Source: JAFAHD01 sp963772515 (GTDB taxonomy: Bacteria; Vulcanimicrobiota; Vulcanimicrobiia; Eremiobacterales; Eremiobacteraceae). From it: a DNA stretch of 64,000 bases. The notes under the pieces are model-generated. The model was given only the letters and a program-made list of their open reading frames with translations. It was not told where the DNA came from and made no database searches. A program made the translations under genes and the position numbers. The DNA is taken from the NCBI GenBank assembly GCA_963772515.1, contig CAVYXC010000003.1:558001-622000 (forward strand), in the 5' to 3' direction. Positions 44,038 to 52,210 of the stretch are shown piece by piece. Positions within the stretch are counted from its first letter, which is position 1; each line of letters begins with the position of its first letter.

Positions 44038-44640
44038 CTACTCCGGCCTAAAGGCAGCCGACGCGACGTTGCTCGGCAGCATATAGAAGATCGCCAGCAG
44101 CGCGAACAGCGCGATGCCGATGAACGGGAAGAAATAGGCGACCAGCGTCGCCACCGGATACACGGTGAGCCCGACGACCGACCACGCCAGCGGCGACTGG
44201 GGGATGGATCGGTCCGAGGCGACGATCTGCCAATGCAGCACGTTATACGCGACCGCGATCGCGCACAGGACTAGCCCGTAATACGTCACCGCGATGTTGG
44301 TCAAACCGAACTTGGCGAGCACTTCGGTCGGAAACGGCAAGAACGAGATGAAGAGCAGCAGGATAAGATTGGCGATGACGATGCCGTGCGTGATCTTCTC
44401 GATGTAGCGGAACTGCGCGTGATGGTTCAGCCACATGATGCCGATCGTCAGGAAGCTGGCGACGTAGACGATGTACTGCGGCCATATCCCGGCAAGCGCG
44501 TGCACCTGATCTGCGTGCGAGGGAGCGCTCCCAAGCGCCGGCAGATGAAACTCAAGGACGAGCAGCGTTATGGCGATGGCGAAAACGCCGTCCGAGAACG
44601 CTTCGAAGCGGCCCTTGCTCAGCGTGAATGGCGTGCCCAT
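44038..44640 (-). CDS. TMEM175 family (DUF1211) potassium channel-like protein
   Basis: 200 aa, six hydrophobic helices. Helix 1 has the family signature RFEAFSDGVFAIAITLLVLE (RxxxFSDxxFAIxxTLLxLE), which lines the pore in known bacterial TMEM175 channels. Bacterial forms are single-repeat tetramers that pass K+. It leads the operon with the antiporter and overlaps the divergent noncoding lead of the Lhr gene only slightly. Confidence 0.9.
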   Translation of the reverse strand: MGTPFTLSKGRFEAFSDGVFAIAITLLVLEFHLPALGSAPSHADQVHALAGIWPQYIVYVASFLTIGIMWLNHHAQFRYIEKITHGIVIANLILLLFISFLPFPTEVLAKFGLTNIAVTYYGLVLCAIAVAYNVLHWQIVASDRSIPQSPLAWSVVGLTVYPVATLVAYFFPFIGIALFALLAIFYMLPSNVASAAFRPE

Positions 44641-44741
44641 GGCCGCGGCTTCGACGATGCCGTGGAAGCAACTTGCCTGTCCTTCGACCTCGCCGCGCTA
44701 TCGGGAGGCGAGCAAACGGACCCGCCGAAACCTTTCCGGAC

Positions 44742-47700
44742 ATGCTTGTAGAACCCGCAACCCGCACGGTCGTCGACTTCGACCCCCTCATCGAAGAGTG
44801 GTTTGCGACCCGATTCACCGGCCCCACGGCGCCGCAGATCGCCGGCTGGCCCCGCATTCAGACCGGCGACGACGTGCTTATCAGCGCGCCGACAGGATCG
44901 GGCAAGACCCTGGCCGCGTTTCTGGTCGCGGTGGACAGGCTGCTGCGGGCGGCGCGCAGCGGCCTGGAAGCGCGCACGCAGATCTTGTATGTCTCGCCGC
45001 TCAAAGCGCTGGTCAACGACGTGCACGCCAACCTCGAGCTGCCGCTGGCGCAGATCGGCGAGCTTGCCGCACGGCGCGGCGTCGCGCTTGCGCCGATCCG
45101 CGTCGGCCTGCGCACCGGCGACACGACCGCACGCGACCGCGCGCGCATGCGTGCGCAGGCGCCGCACATCCTTGTCACCACGCCCGAGTCGCTGTACATC
45201 CTGCTCACCGCGCAGCGCTCGCGCGAAGCCTTGCGTTCGATATCCACCGTCATCGTCGACGAGATCCATGCGATGGTCGCCAACAAACGCGGACCGCACC
45301 TGGCGCTCTCGCTCGCCCGGCTGGACCGGCTTGTCGCCGAAAGCGGCGGCGCGAGGCCCCAACGCATCGGGCTATCCGCCACGGTCAAACCGGTCGAAGA
45401 GGTCGCGCGCTTCTTGAGCCCCGCGGCGCACATCGTGAACATCGGCCACCGTCGCGAGATGGACGTGCGCGTCGAGGTCCCGCACGACGAGCTCGGCCCC
45501 GTCGCGAGCACGGAGATGTGGGAAGAGATCTACGACCGGCTGGCGGGCCACATCAAAGAGCAGCGCACCACCCTGATCTTCGTGAGCACGCGGCGTTTGG
45601 CCGAACGCATCGCGCACAATCTCGTCGCGCGCCTCGGCGAGGGCTCGGTGATGCCGCACCACGGGAGTCTGGCGCGCCATATCCGGCTCGACACCGAGCG
45701 CCGGCTCAAGCACGGCGAGCTGCGCGCCGTGGTCGCCACCGCATCGCTCGAGCTCGGCATCGACATCGGCTCGGTCGACCTCGTCGTGCAGATCGGGTCG
45801 CCTCGATCGATCGGCGTCGCGCTCCAGCGCATCGGGCGATCCGGCCACTGGGTCGGCGCCAAGCCGCAAGGGATCTTGATCGCCACCACGCGCGACGACC
45901 TCGTCGAATGCGCGGCCGTCGTCAGGGCGATCCGCACCGGCGCCATGGACCGGCTTGAGCTGGTCGAGAACGCGCGCGATATCCTCGCACAGCAGATCGT
46001 GGCGGCGTGTGCAGCCGACGACTGGCTGGAGGATGATCTCTTCTCGCTCGTGCGCTCCACGCATGCGTACCGCGATCTGTCGCGCGAGGACTTCGACGCA
46101 GTGGTCGGCATGCTGTCGGACGGCATCGCGACCTCGCGCGGCCGCGCAGGCGCGCTGCTGCACCGCGACGTCGTCAACGGCCGCTTGCGCGGCCGTCGGG
46201 GCGCGCGCCTGGCAGCGATCACGTCCGGCGGCGCGATCGCCGACACGAGCGCCTACGCGGTTGTGGCCGAGCCCGACGGCACGGTCGTGGGCAGCGTCGA
46301 CGAAGATTTCGCGGTCGAGAGCCTGTCGGGCGACATCTTCCTACTTGGGATGAACTCGTGGCGCATCCGGCGCGTGGAACAAGGCCGCGTGCGCGTCGAC
46401 GACGCCCACGGCGCGCCGCCGACGATCCCGTTCTGGCGCGGCGAAGCGCCGGGGCGCACGGCGGAGCTCTCGTACGAAGTGGCGCGACTGCGCGAGCGCA
46501 TCGCACAGCTCATCCCCGCTCAGAGCGAAGCCGGTGCCGCGCACGGTGAAGCCGTCGACTATCTCCAGCGCGAGTGCGGGCTCGATCGCCTCGGCGCCGA
46601 ACAGGCCGCGGCGTATATCGCGGACGGAAGGGCCGTGCTGGGCACCGTCCCTTCGACGACGTCGGTGATCGCCGAGCGTTTCTTCGACGAGTCGGGCGGC
46701 ATGCAGCTGGTGATCCACGCGCCGTTCGGCGCGCGCATCAACCGCGCGTGGGGACTGGCGCTGCGTAAGCGCTTCTGCCGATCCTTCAACATCGAACTGC
46801 AGGCCGCGGCGACCGACAACGGCATCGTCATCTCGCTGAGCGAGGGGCATGCGTTTCCGCTGGCCAGCGTTTTCGGCTTCCTCAAGGAGGCCAGCGTCCA
46901 AAACGTTCTGACCCAGGCCATGCTGCCGTCGCCGATGTTCACCGCACGCTGGCGTTGGGATGCGCAGCGGTTCTTAGCGCTATTGCGCTTCCGCGGGGGC
47001 CGCAAGGTCCCGGCGAACATCCAGCGCATGCGCGCCGATGATCTGCTCGCGGCGGTTTTCCCCGATCAAGCCGCGTGTCCAGAGAACTTGGGCGGCGAGG
47101 CGGTCAGCATTCCGGATCATCCGCTTGTCAACGAAGTGATCGGGGATTGCCTGCACGAGGCGATGGACGTCGAGGGGCTCAAGGGCGTGCTGCGGGGCAT
47201 GCGAGGCGGATCCATCGCCACCACCGCGATCGACACGGCCGAGCCTTCCAAGTTTGCACACGAGATCCTCAACGCGAATCCGTTCGCCTATCTCGACGAT
47301 GCGCCGCTTGAAGAGCGCCGGGCGCGCGCGGTGCAGCTGCGCAACGGCCTGCGCGCGGACGTCACGGCCGGCGCCGGAGCGCTGGACCAAGAGGCCGTGC
47401 GCGCGGTGCAAGCGGAGAGCTGGCCTGTCGTTCGCAGCGCGGACGAACTGCACGACGCGCTGCTCACGCTGATCCAGCTGCCGCCGGCCGAAGCCGATGC
47501 GCAATGGCACGCCTACTTCGAAGCGCTTGTCGCCGCGAACCGCGCCTCGATCCAGTCGTGCGGCGAGCTTGCGTTCTGGGTGCCTGCCGAGAAGCTCGAC
47601 GTCTTCGCCGCCGCGCATGACAAGACGGTGCATGCTCAGAGCGCGCCGGATCCTGAGGTCGCCGTGGCTGAGATCGTGCGCGGCTGGATGGAATCGATCG

Positions 47701-48836
47701 GTCCGACCGGCGCGGGCGCGCTCGCGCAGCGGCTCGGCTTGCCGGGGCCGGCGGTCGAAGCCGCGCTCGTGCGACTGGAGACGCAAGGACAGGTGCTGCG
47801 TGGCAGCTTCACGCCGGGGGTCGTCGGGGAATGGTGCAACCGCCGCGTCTTGGCTCGCATCCATCGGCGAACGGTATCCGGACTGCGCCGCGGCATTGAG
47901 CCGGTCAGCACCGCTCGATACGAACGCTTCCTCGCGCAATGGCATCATCTGGCTCCGGGCACCGCGTTGCATGGCGTCGAGGGCACGCTGCAGATCGTCA
48001 AGCAGCTGCAGGGCCTCGAGTTTCCGGCCTCGACCTGGGAAAGCGACGTCCTTCCGCGGCGTGTCGCGCAGTACAAGAGCGAGTATCTCGACGCGCTGTG
48101 CGCATCGGGCGAGGTGATGTGGGGCCGCCTCTCGCCGCACCCCGCGTTCGAGTCGGGCAGCGCGGCGCGCAGCCGGCGCGTGCGCCCGACACGCGTTGCC
48201 CCCGTAGCGCTCTTCTTGCGCCAAGATGCGGAGTGGCTGCTCGCGCGCAGGCGCGACGGCCGCGCGACGAACGAGGATGCCGGCCTGTCGTCGGCCGCGC
48301 TCGACGTCCGCCGCGCTATCAGCGATCGCGGTGCATCGTTTTTCGCGGACATCGTACGCACAACCGGGCGGCTGGCGAGTGAAGTCGAGGACGGCTTGTG
48401 GGAACTCGTGGCGGCGGGCAGCGTCACGGCCGATGGATTCGACAATCTGCGCGCGCTGATCGATCCCAAACGGCGCTTGGCGCTCGGCCGCCACAACCTC
48501 TCGCGGCCTCGGCACGCGATCGGGCGCTGGGCGCTGCTTCGCCAAGACGCGGGGGTGCGGGCGCGCGATGCTGCGCCCGCGAGCGCGACGGCGCACGATG
48601 CGGATCTAGAAGCCTACGCCCACCAGCTGCTGACGCGCTGGGGCATCGTCTTCCGCGACGTGGTGCTGCAAGAGACGCAGGCGCCGCCATGGCGTGATCT
48701 GCTCGTCACGCTGCGAAGGTTAGAGCTGCAAGGCGTGATCCGGGGCGGCCGGTTCGTCGCGCGCTACGTGGGCGAACAATTCTGCAGGCCCGAGGCGCTT
48801 GAGTGTCTGCGCGCCACGCGCGACGAAGCGGCGTAA
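44742..48836 (+). CDS. lhr: Lhr family DEAD/DEAH helicase
   Basis: 1364 aa. Superfamily 2 helicase core: SAPTGSGKTLAAF (Walker A near residue 50), VVDEIHAM (motif II near 173), GLSATVKP (motif III) and LQRIGRSGHWVGAKPQGIL (motif VI). It is followed by the large Lhr-core and C-terminal winged-helix/beta-barrel regions, ending VARYVGEQFCRPEALECLRA. Full-length Lhr proteins are about 1400-1500 aa, so it is complete. The known role is ATP-driven 3'-5' unwinding in DNA repair. The ATG was set at MLVEPATRT, beyond the divergent TMEM175 gene. Confidence 0.94.
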   Translation: MLVEPATRTVVDFDPLIEEWFATRFTGPTAPQIAGWPRIQTGDDVLISAPTGSGKTLAAFLVAVDRLLRAARSGLEARTQILYVSPLKALVNDVHANLELPLAQIGELAARRGVALAPIRVGLRTGDTTARDRARMRAQAPHILVTTPESLYILLTAQRSREALRSISTVIVDEIHAMVANKRGPHLALSLARLDRLVAESGGARPQRIGLSATVKPVEEVARFLSPAAHIVNIGHRREMDVRVEVPHDELGPVASTEMWEEIYDRLAGHIKEQRTTLIFVSTRRLAERIAHNLVARLGEGSVMPHHGSLARHIRLDTERRLKHGELRAVVATASLELGIDIGSVDLVVQIGSPRSIGVALQRIGRSGHWVGAKPQGILIATTRDDLVECAAVVRAIRTGAMDRLELVENARDILAQQIVAACAADDWLEDDLFSLVRSTHAYRDLSREDFDAVVGMLSDGIATSRGRAGALLHRDVVNGRLRGRRGARLAAITSGGAIADTSAYAVVAEPDGTVVGSVDEDFAVESLSGDIFLLGMNSWRIRRVEQGRVRVDDAHGAPPTIPFWRGEAPGRTAELSYEVARLRERIAQLIPAQSEAGAAHGEAVDYLQRECGLDRLGAEQAAAYIADGRAVLGTVPSTTSVIAERFFDESGGMQLVIHAPFGARINRAWGLALRKRFCRSFNIELQAAATDNGIVISLSEGHAFPLASVFGFLKEASVQNVLTQAMLPSPMFTARWRWDAQRFLALLRFRGGRKVPANIQRMRADDLLAAVFPDQAACPENLGGEAVSIPDHPLVNEVIGDCLHEAMDVEGLKGVLRGMRGGSIATTAIDTAEPSKFAHEILNANPFAYLDDAPLEERRARAVQLRNGLRADVTAGAGALDQEAVRAVQAESWPVVRSADELHDALLTLIQLPPAEADAQWHAYFEALVAANRASIQSCGELAFWVPAEKLDVFAAAHDKTVHAQSAPDPEVAVAEIVRGWMESIGPTGAGALAQRLGLPGPAVEAALVRLETQGQVLRGSFTPGVVGEWCNRRVLARIHRRTVSGLRRGIEPVSTARYERFLAQWHHLAPGTALHGVEGTLQIVKQLQGLEFPASTWESDVLPRRVAQYKSEYLDALCASGEVMWGRLSPHPAFESGSAARSRRVRPTRVAPVALFLRQDAEWLLARRRDGRATNEDAGLSSAALDVRRAISDRGASFFADIVRTTGRLASEVEDGLWELVAAGSVTADGFDNLRALIDPKRRLALGRHNLSRPRHAIGRWALLRQDAGVRARDAAPASATAHDADLEAYAHQLLTRWGIVFRDVVLQETQAPPWRDLLVTLRRLELQGVIRGGRFVARYVGEQFCRPEALECLRATRDEAA

Positions 48837-48838
48837 CC

Positions 48839-49771
48839 CTAAGGCGTCAGTGTCCAGAAACGATCGGTGCCGTAGCACGCTGAGCCCTGGCACACGTTGC
48901 CGCCGGTCGCGTACAGCACTCCGTTGACGACGACGGCGCTTTCCAGGGGCCGGGCCGCCGGCAGCGACACGCGCTGCGACCACGTACCGGTCGAAACATT
49001 GTACGCTTCGACCACCGAGTACATGACGCGGTTGGTGCTCCCCCCGAGCACGTAGATCTTCCCCTTCAGCAGCGCGGCGCCGGCCGAGAAGCGCCCAGTG
49101 GGCAGCGGTGCGCCTTTAGTCCACGCGTGCGTGGTAGGGCTGTAGATCTCGTTGGCGGTGGACGGGTTCATCGACTGACTGTTCCATCCGCCGATCGCGT
49201 AGAGCTTGCCCGAGGAAGGATCGGCAACCAGCGACAGTCCGTCGCGCGCCGTCGGCATCGCGGAGCCGGTGTGCCAAGCGTTTGCCACCGGATCGTAGAT
49301 CTGCTGATCGTTGATGTCGACTAGCGTCGCGCCCTGATATGCGCGCCCCCCGATGAGATGGATCTTGCCGTTGAGCACGGCCGCCGCTCCGGCACCGCGC
49401 GGTGACGGCAGCGACGCGATGCTCGTCCAGCTGTCCGCCGTGGGATCGTAGACGGCGCAATTTCCGGTGACCTTTGGTCCGGTCACGCCGCCGAGCAGAT
49501 AGATCTTGCCGCCGAGCGCGACGGCGGGACCATATTGATTGAGCGGCGGCGCGTTGCCGGTGGACCAGGTGTTCTTCGTGATGTCGTAGATGTGCAGCGT
49601 GTCTCGATCGCCGATCAAGTAGATGCGGTGTCCGACGTTGACGGCGACCATCGCATACTTGGTCCATCCCATGGTCGCGGTCTGGCCCCAACCCGTCGGG
49701 GCGCTTGAGGCCGGCGCACCGGCGAAAAGCACGGCGACGGCCGCTAGTGCGAACAAGAAACGCTTGATCAC
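48839..49771 (-). CDS. Secreted Kelch-repeat beta-propeller protein
   Basis: 310 aa. Signal peptide MIKRFLFALAAVAVLFAGAP, cleaved near SSA. Five to six Kelch repeats with the double-Gly motif: YLLGGVTG, HLIGGRAY, YAIGGWNS, YVLGGSTN, YATGGNVC, each followed by a W about 20 residues later. Likely an extracytoplasmic binding propeller. GTG start with GGGGGGAG 5 nt upstream. Tandem palindromes lie about 20 bp before the start. Confidence 0.85.
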   Translation of the reverse strand: MIKRFLFALAAVAVLFAGAPASSAPTGWGQTATMGWTKYAMVAVNVGHRIYLIGDRDTLHIYDITKNTWSTGNAPPLNQYGPAVALGGKIYLLGGVTGPKVTGNCAVYDPTADSWTSIASLPSPRGAGAAAVLNGKIHLIGGRAYQGATLVDINDQQIYDPVANAWHTGSAMPTARDGLSLVADPSSGKLYAIGGWNSQSMNPSTANEIYSPTTHAWTKGAPLPTGRFSAGAALLKGKIYVLGGSTNRVMYSVVEAYNVSTGTWSQRVSLPAARPLESAVVVNGVLYATGGNVCQGSACYGTDRFWTLTP

Positions 49772-49789
49772 GTGAACTCCCCCCTGTAG

Positions 49790-49826
49790 CGGTCGAATTT
49801 ATTCGACCGTCGAATTCATTCGACCG
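49790..49826. promoter_or_regulatory. Tandem GTCGAA palindromes upstream of the Kelch gene
   Basis: Perfect inverted repeat CGGTCGAA-TTTA-TTCGACCG (49790-49809), followed by an overlapping GTCGAA-TTCA-TTCGAC (49809-49824). The two units differ only at the centre, as expected for a double operator of a dimeric regulator or for a leader hairpin. It lies in the Kelch gene leader. Confidence 0.5.
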
Positions 49827-49867
49827 TTGGCGGCGCGGTCCATCGCGGCCGCCATCGTCCCTTACCT

Positions 49868-49925
49868 CCAGGAAAGAGCTGCTGAGGGTGGCGGATTTTG
49901 AACCGCGCGAGCGCGGCTTTCCTGG
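49868..49925. other. Possible structured RNA or stem-loop in the Kelch/TonB-like intergenic region
   Basis: Nine-base perfect arms CCAGGAAAG (49868-49876) and CTTTCCTGG (49917-49925) enclose 40 nt with an inner GCGG/CCGC stem. The roughly 300 bp between the Kelch gene and the TonB-like gene has no coding potential I could support. No known riboswitch core was recognised. Confidence 0.3.
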
Positions 49926-50068
49926 GCCCGCAAGGACCAGCCGAGCGCCGGTTCTTCCGCGATGCGAAGCCTTAGATTTCGCACAGAACGCGTATTATGA
50001 AAGAACGCGGCAGGCCGTTGCCGGAGGGATAGATAACCTTCGTCTATAGCACGGGGCCTAGAGGGGGC

Positions 50069-50728
50069 TTGGGTACCTTGACCGACTGGATCCCCATCTC
50101 GACCGATTCCCAAAGCGAGTACAAGCGCGACCTGCCGTTCGGTTTCGGCACGTCTGCCGCGACGCATATCATCGCCGCCTTGGTGCTTGGCGCCCTCTTC
50201 ATGACGGCGGCCCTCATCCAAGAGACCAGGATCCCGGTTCCCGAGCAAAAGAGCACGATGATCACGATTGAGACGCTTGTGCGCACGCCCCTGACGACGG
50301 CGCAGACGCATCCCTCGTCGCAGGCGCTGCGCTCGGTCGCCGCCAGCGCATCGCAATCGTCGGCCTCAAGCTCATCGCCAGAGCACGGCGTAGCATCGGC
50401 GGCAGCGCCGTCGAGCGCCTCGGGTGGCGTGCGCACGGAACTTTCGCGGCTCGTCGGCGGTCTGCCGCACATCAAGGCCGCGGTCTCTTCGGTGTCCAGG
50501 GAGTTCATGGTGAATACCGCAGCAGCGGGCGCTGCAACGTCGGCCGGCAACACCGGCAGTGGCGGTGCGACCACCAGCCAAAGCACTATATCCGGTCCAG
50601 GGCCGGGAGACGGCCTCGCCGGACATGCCGGCGCGGGCCCTGTATGGAGCGAAGAACCGGGTGACGGTCCGTTCGGCCAACAGCACCACGACAGTTGCAC
50701 ACCGTCGAAGGGCGGGTTCTTCCGCTAG
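50069..50728 (+). CDS. TonB/energy-transducer-like N-terminal protein without TonB C-domain
   Basis: 219 aa, TTG start. A cytoplasmic head of about 25 residues, one helix (HIIAALVLGALFMTAALIQ), then a long Ser/Ala/Gly-rich periplasmic tail (SSASSSSPEH, GGATTSQST) ending in GFFR. The head + helix + extended linker layout is like TonB or TolA, but the folded C-terminal TonB domain is missing. Two closing Cys/His bearing segments (HHDSCTP) could bind metal. Function unknown. Confidence 0.6.
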   Translation: MGTLTDWIPISTDSQSEYKRDLPFGFGTSAATHIIAALVLGALFMTAALIQETRIPVPEQKSTMITIETLVRTPLTTAQTHPSSQALRSVAASASQSSASSSSPEHGVASAAAPSSASGGVRTELSRLVGGLPHIKAAVSSVSREFMVNTAAAGAATSAGNTGSGGATTSQSTISGPGPGDGLAGHAGAGPVWSEEPGDGPFGQQHHDSCTPSKGGFFR

Positions 50729-50835
50729 AGCCGCCGCGCGCATATAGGACGTGAAGCGCGTTCGCAAGAACGCGCTTTCATATTATTTTGGGTATCCTCG
50801 CCGCAGCGTCGCGCAGTAAGAGGAGGACTCGATTC

Positions 50836-51744
50836 ATGCGTTGGCTCGTTCGCATCCTCGGCGTCTTGGTCGCGCTCCTCGTTGTGGCGGCCGCCACGAT
50901 CTATCTGCTGAGCTCGCACATGTTGAACCGCACCTATGACGTTCCGACGCAAGCCCTCGCGCTCACGGTGCCTAGCGACGCGGCAAGCATCGAACGCGGC
51001 CGGCATTTCGCCGTCGCGATCGCCAAATGCACGGACTGCCACGGCGCACACCTCGGCGGCACCGTGTTCTTAGACGTGCCGCCCTTCCGGCTAATAGCGC
51101 CGAATCTCACCAAGGGGCATGGCGGTCTCGGCGCATCGCTCGCCGATGCGGACTTCGTCCGGGCGATCCGCTACGGCGTTGCTCCCGACGGCACCGGCTT
51201 GTTCGTCATGCCGGTATCTGGATACCAATACCTCAGCGATGCGGATCTAGCCGACATCATCGCGTATGTCAAGTCGGTGCCGCCGGCGGACAGCACCTTA
51301 CCCGCGACCGACATCCGGCCGCTAGGCCGGCTGTTGATGGTGATGGGCGCAGTGCCCCAACCGGACGCTGCGACGATCGACTTTAGCGCGCCCCATCAAC
51401 CCGCGATGCCGCCGAGCGTCACGGCGACCTACGGCCTTTACCTGGCGAAGGTCGGCGGCTGCACGGGCTGCCACGGCGCTAACCTCGCGGGCGGACCGAT
51501 CCCCGGTCTCCCACCCGAGGCTCCGCCGGCGCAGAATCTCACGCCGGCGGCGATCGGGTCGTGGACGCAAGCCGATTTCACCCACGCCTTGCGCACCGGC
51601 AAACGGCCGGACGGCACGACCATCAATACGCTGATGCCCTGGCCGTTCACGGCGCAGATGACGGACGCCGAGATCGACGCCGTATGGCTTTACCTAAGAT
51701 CGGTGCCCTCCGTGCCTTCCGCTACGCGGCGCTCTGGCGCTTGA
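50836..51744 (+). CDS. Membrane-anchored diheme cytochrome c
   Basis: 302 aa. N-terminal anchor helix (MRWLVRILGVLVALLVVAAA), then two cytochrome c domains with CTDCHG (about residue 66) and CTGCHG (about 213), and later Met ligand candidates in GLFVMPVSG and LMPWPF. AGGAGG ribosome site. Such proteins carry electrons in the periplasm, often from alcohol or aldehyde dehydrogenases. No dehydrogenase partner adjoins it. Confidence 0.9.
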   Translation: MRWLVRILGVLVALLVVAAATIYLLSSHMLNRTYDVPTQALALTVPSDAASIERGRHFAVAIAKCTDCHGAHLGGTVFLDVPPFRLIAPNLTKGHGGLGASLADADFVRAIRYGVAPDGTGLFVMPVSGYQYLSDADLADIIAYVKSVPPADSTLPATDIRPLGRLLMVMGAVPQPDAATIDFSAPHQPAMPPSVTATYGLYLAKVGGCTGCHGANLAGGPIPGLPPEAPPAQNLTPAAIGSWTQADFTHALRTGKRPDGTTINTLMPWPFTAQMTDAEIDAVWLYLRSVPSVPSATRRSGA

Positions 51745-52105
51745 ACTGGTGCAGAATGAAGCCATTGCCTTCGCTGTCCTGACAGATCGCCATGAGGCAG
51801 TGGTCGTTGTCGATGAGGTCGCCCAGCACGCTGCCGCCGCGCTTGCGATAGCTCGCGAGCGCCCGGCGGATGTCGTCCACCGCGAACATGACGCCATGGC
51901 TCTCCTGCCATGAGCCGTCGTCCATGCGCCACAGGCCGAACGTCGAGCCATCCGCCAGCTCGAACTCCGCGCCGTTGCCGCCGAGCTCCCGCGTCAGCGG
52001 CAGCCCGACGACGTCGCGATAGAATTTGATCGCACGTCTGGGATCTTTGACCAGGTAGCAGTGCACGTCAATGCCCGTGATCGCTGCTGCAGTAGCAATG
52101 GCCAT
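51722..52105 (-). CDS. VOC family (glyoxalase/bleomycin resistance) protein
   Basis: 127 aa, one glyoxalase-type fold: DVHCYLVKDPRRAIKFYRDV, then GLPL, GSTFGLWRMDDG, VMFAVDDIRRALASYRKRGG and DSEGNGFILHQF. The paired beta-alpha-beta modules and the DPEGN-like DSEGNGF mark the family. The substrate is unknown. It is divergent from the WYL regulator, and its end overlaps the cytochrome c gene by 23 bp. Confidence 0.85.
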   Translation of the reverse strand: MAIATAAAITGIDVHCYLVKDPRRAIKFYRDVVGLPLTRELGGNGAEFELADGSTFGLWRMDDGSWQESHGVMFAVDDIRRALASYRKRGGSVLGDLIDNDHCLMAICQDSEGNGFILHQFKRQSAA

Positions 52106-52171
52106 GGTCTGCGCGTTCCTTTCGATGGTGCAAGACGATGTAAGTGACGCGCTCATCATACGCCCGTATAC

Positions 52172-52201
52172 TTGACACCTGATGTCATATTTGCATATTA
52201 T
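52172..52201 (+). promoter_or_regulatory. Strong promoter with embedded operator, leaderless WYL regulator
   Basis: Consensus TTGACA (52172-52177), 18-bp spacer, TATTAT (52196-52201). A TGACA-CCTGA-TGTCA palindrome (52173-52187) overlaps the -35 box, well placed for autorepression. The expected transcription start is about 3 nt before the GTG start codon, so the mRNA is nearly leaderless. Confidence 0.65.
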
Positions 52202-52210
52202 GCTCGTATT

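Noticed and set aside
43017..44051. Large plus-strand frame opposite the antiporter
   Set aside because: Composition is charged repeats (Arg, Asp, His, Gln) typical of an antisense shadow of membrane helices.
44570..45958. Large plus-strand frame overlapping the start of lhr
   Set aside because: It is a second frame of the helicase gene with Arg/Ala/Pro-rich content and no motif.
46980..48596. 538-codon minus-strand frame within lhr
   Set aside because: Antisense shadow; no hydrophobic core or motif and no start signal.
49868..49925. Riboswitch (c-di-GMP or cobalamin type)
   Set aside because: No conserved core sequence was found; only the outer stem is supported.
52172..52210. Longer WYL protein starting at TTG
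   Set aside because: The TTG is the -35 box of the promoter, so it cannot be in the transcript.
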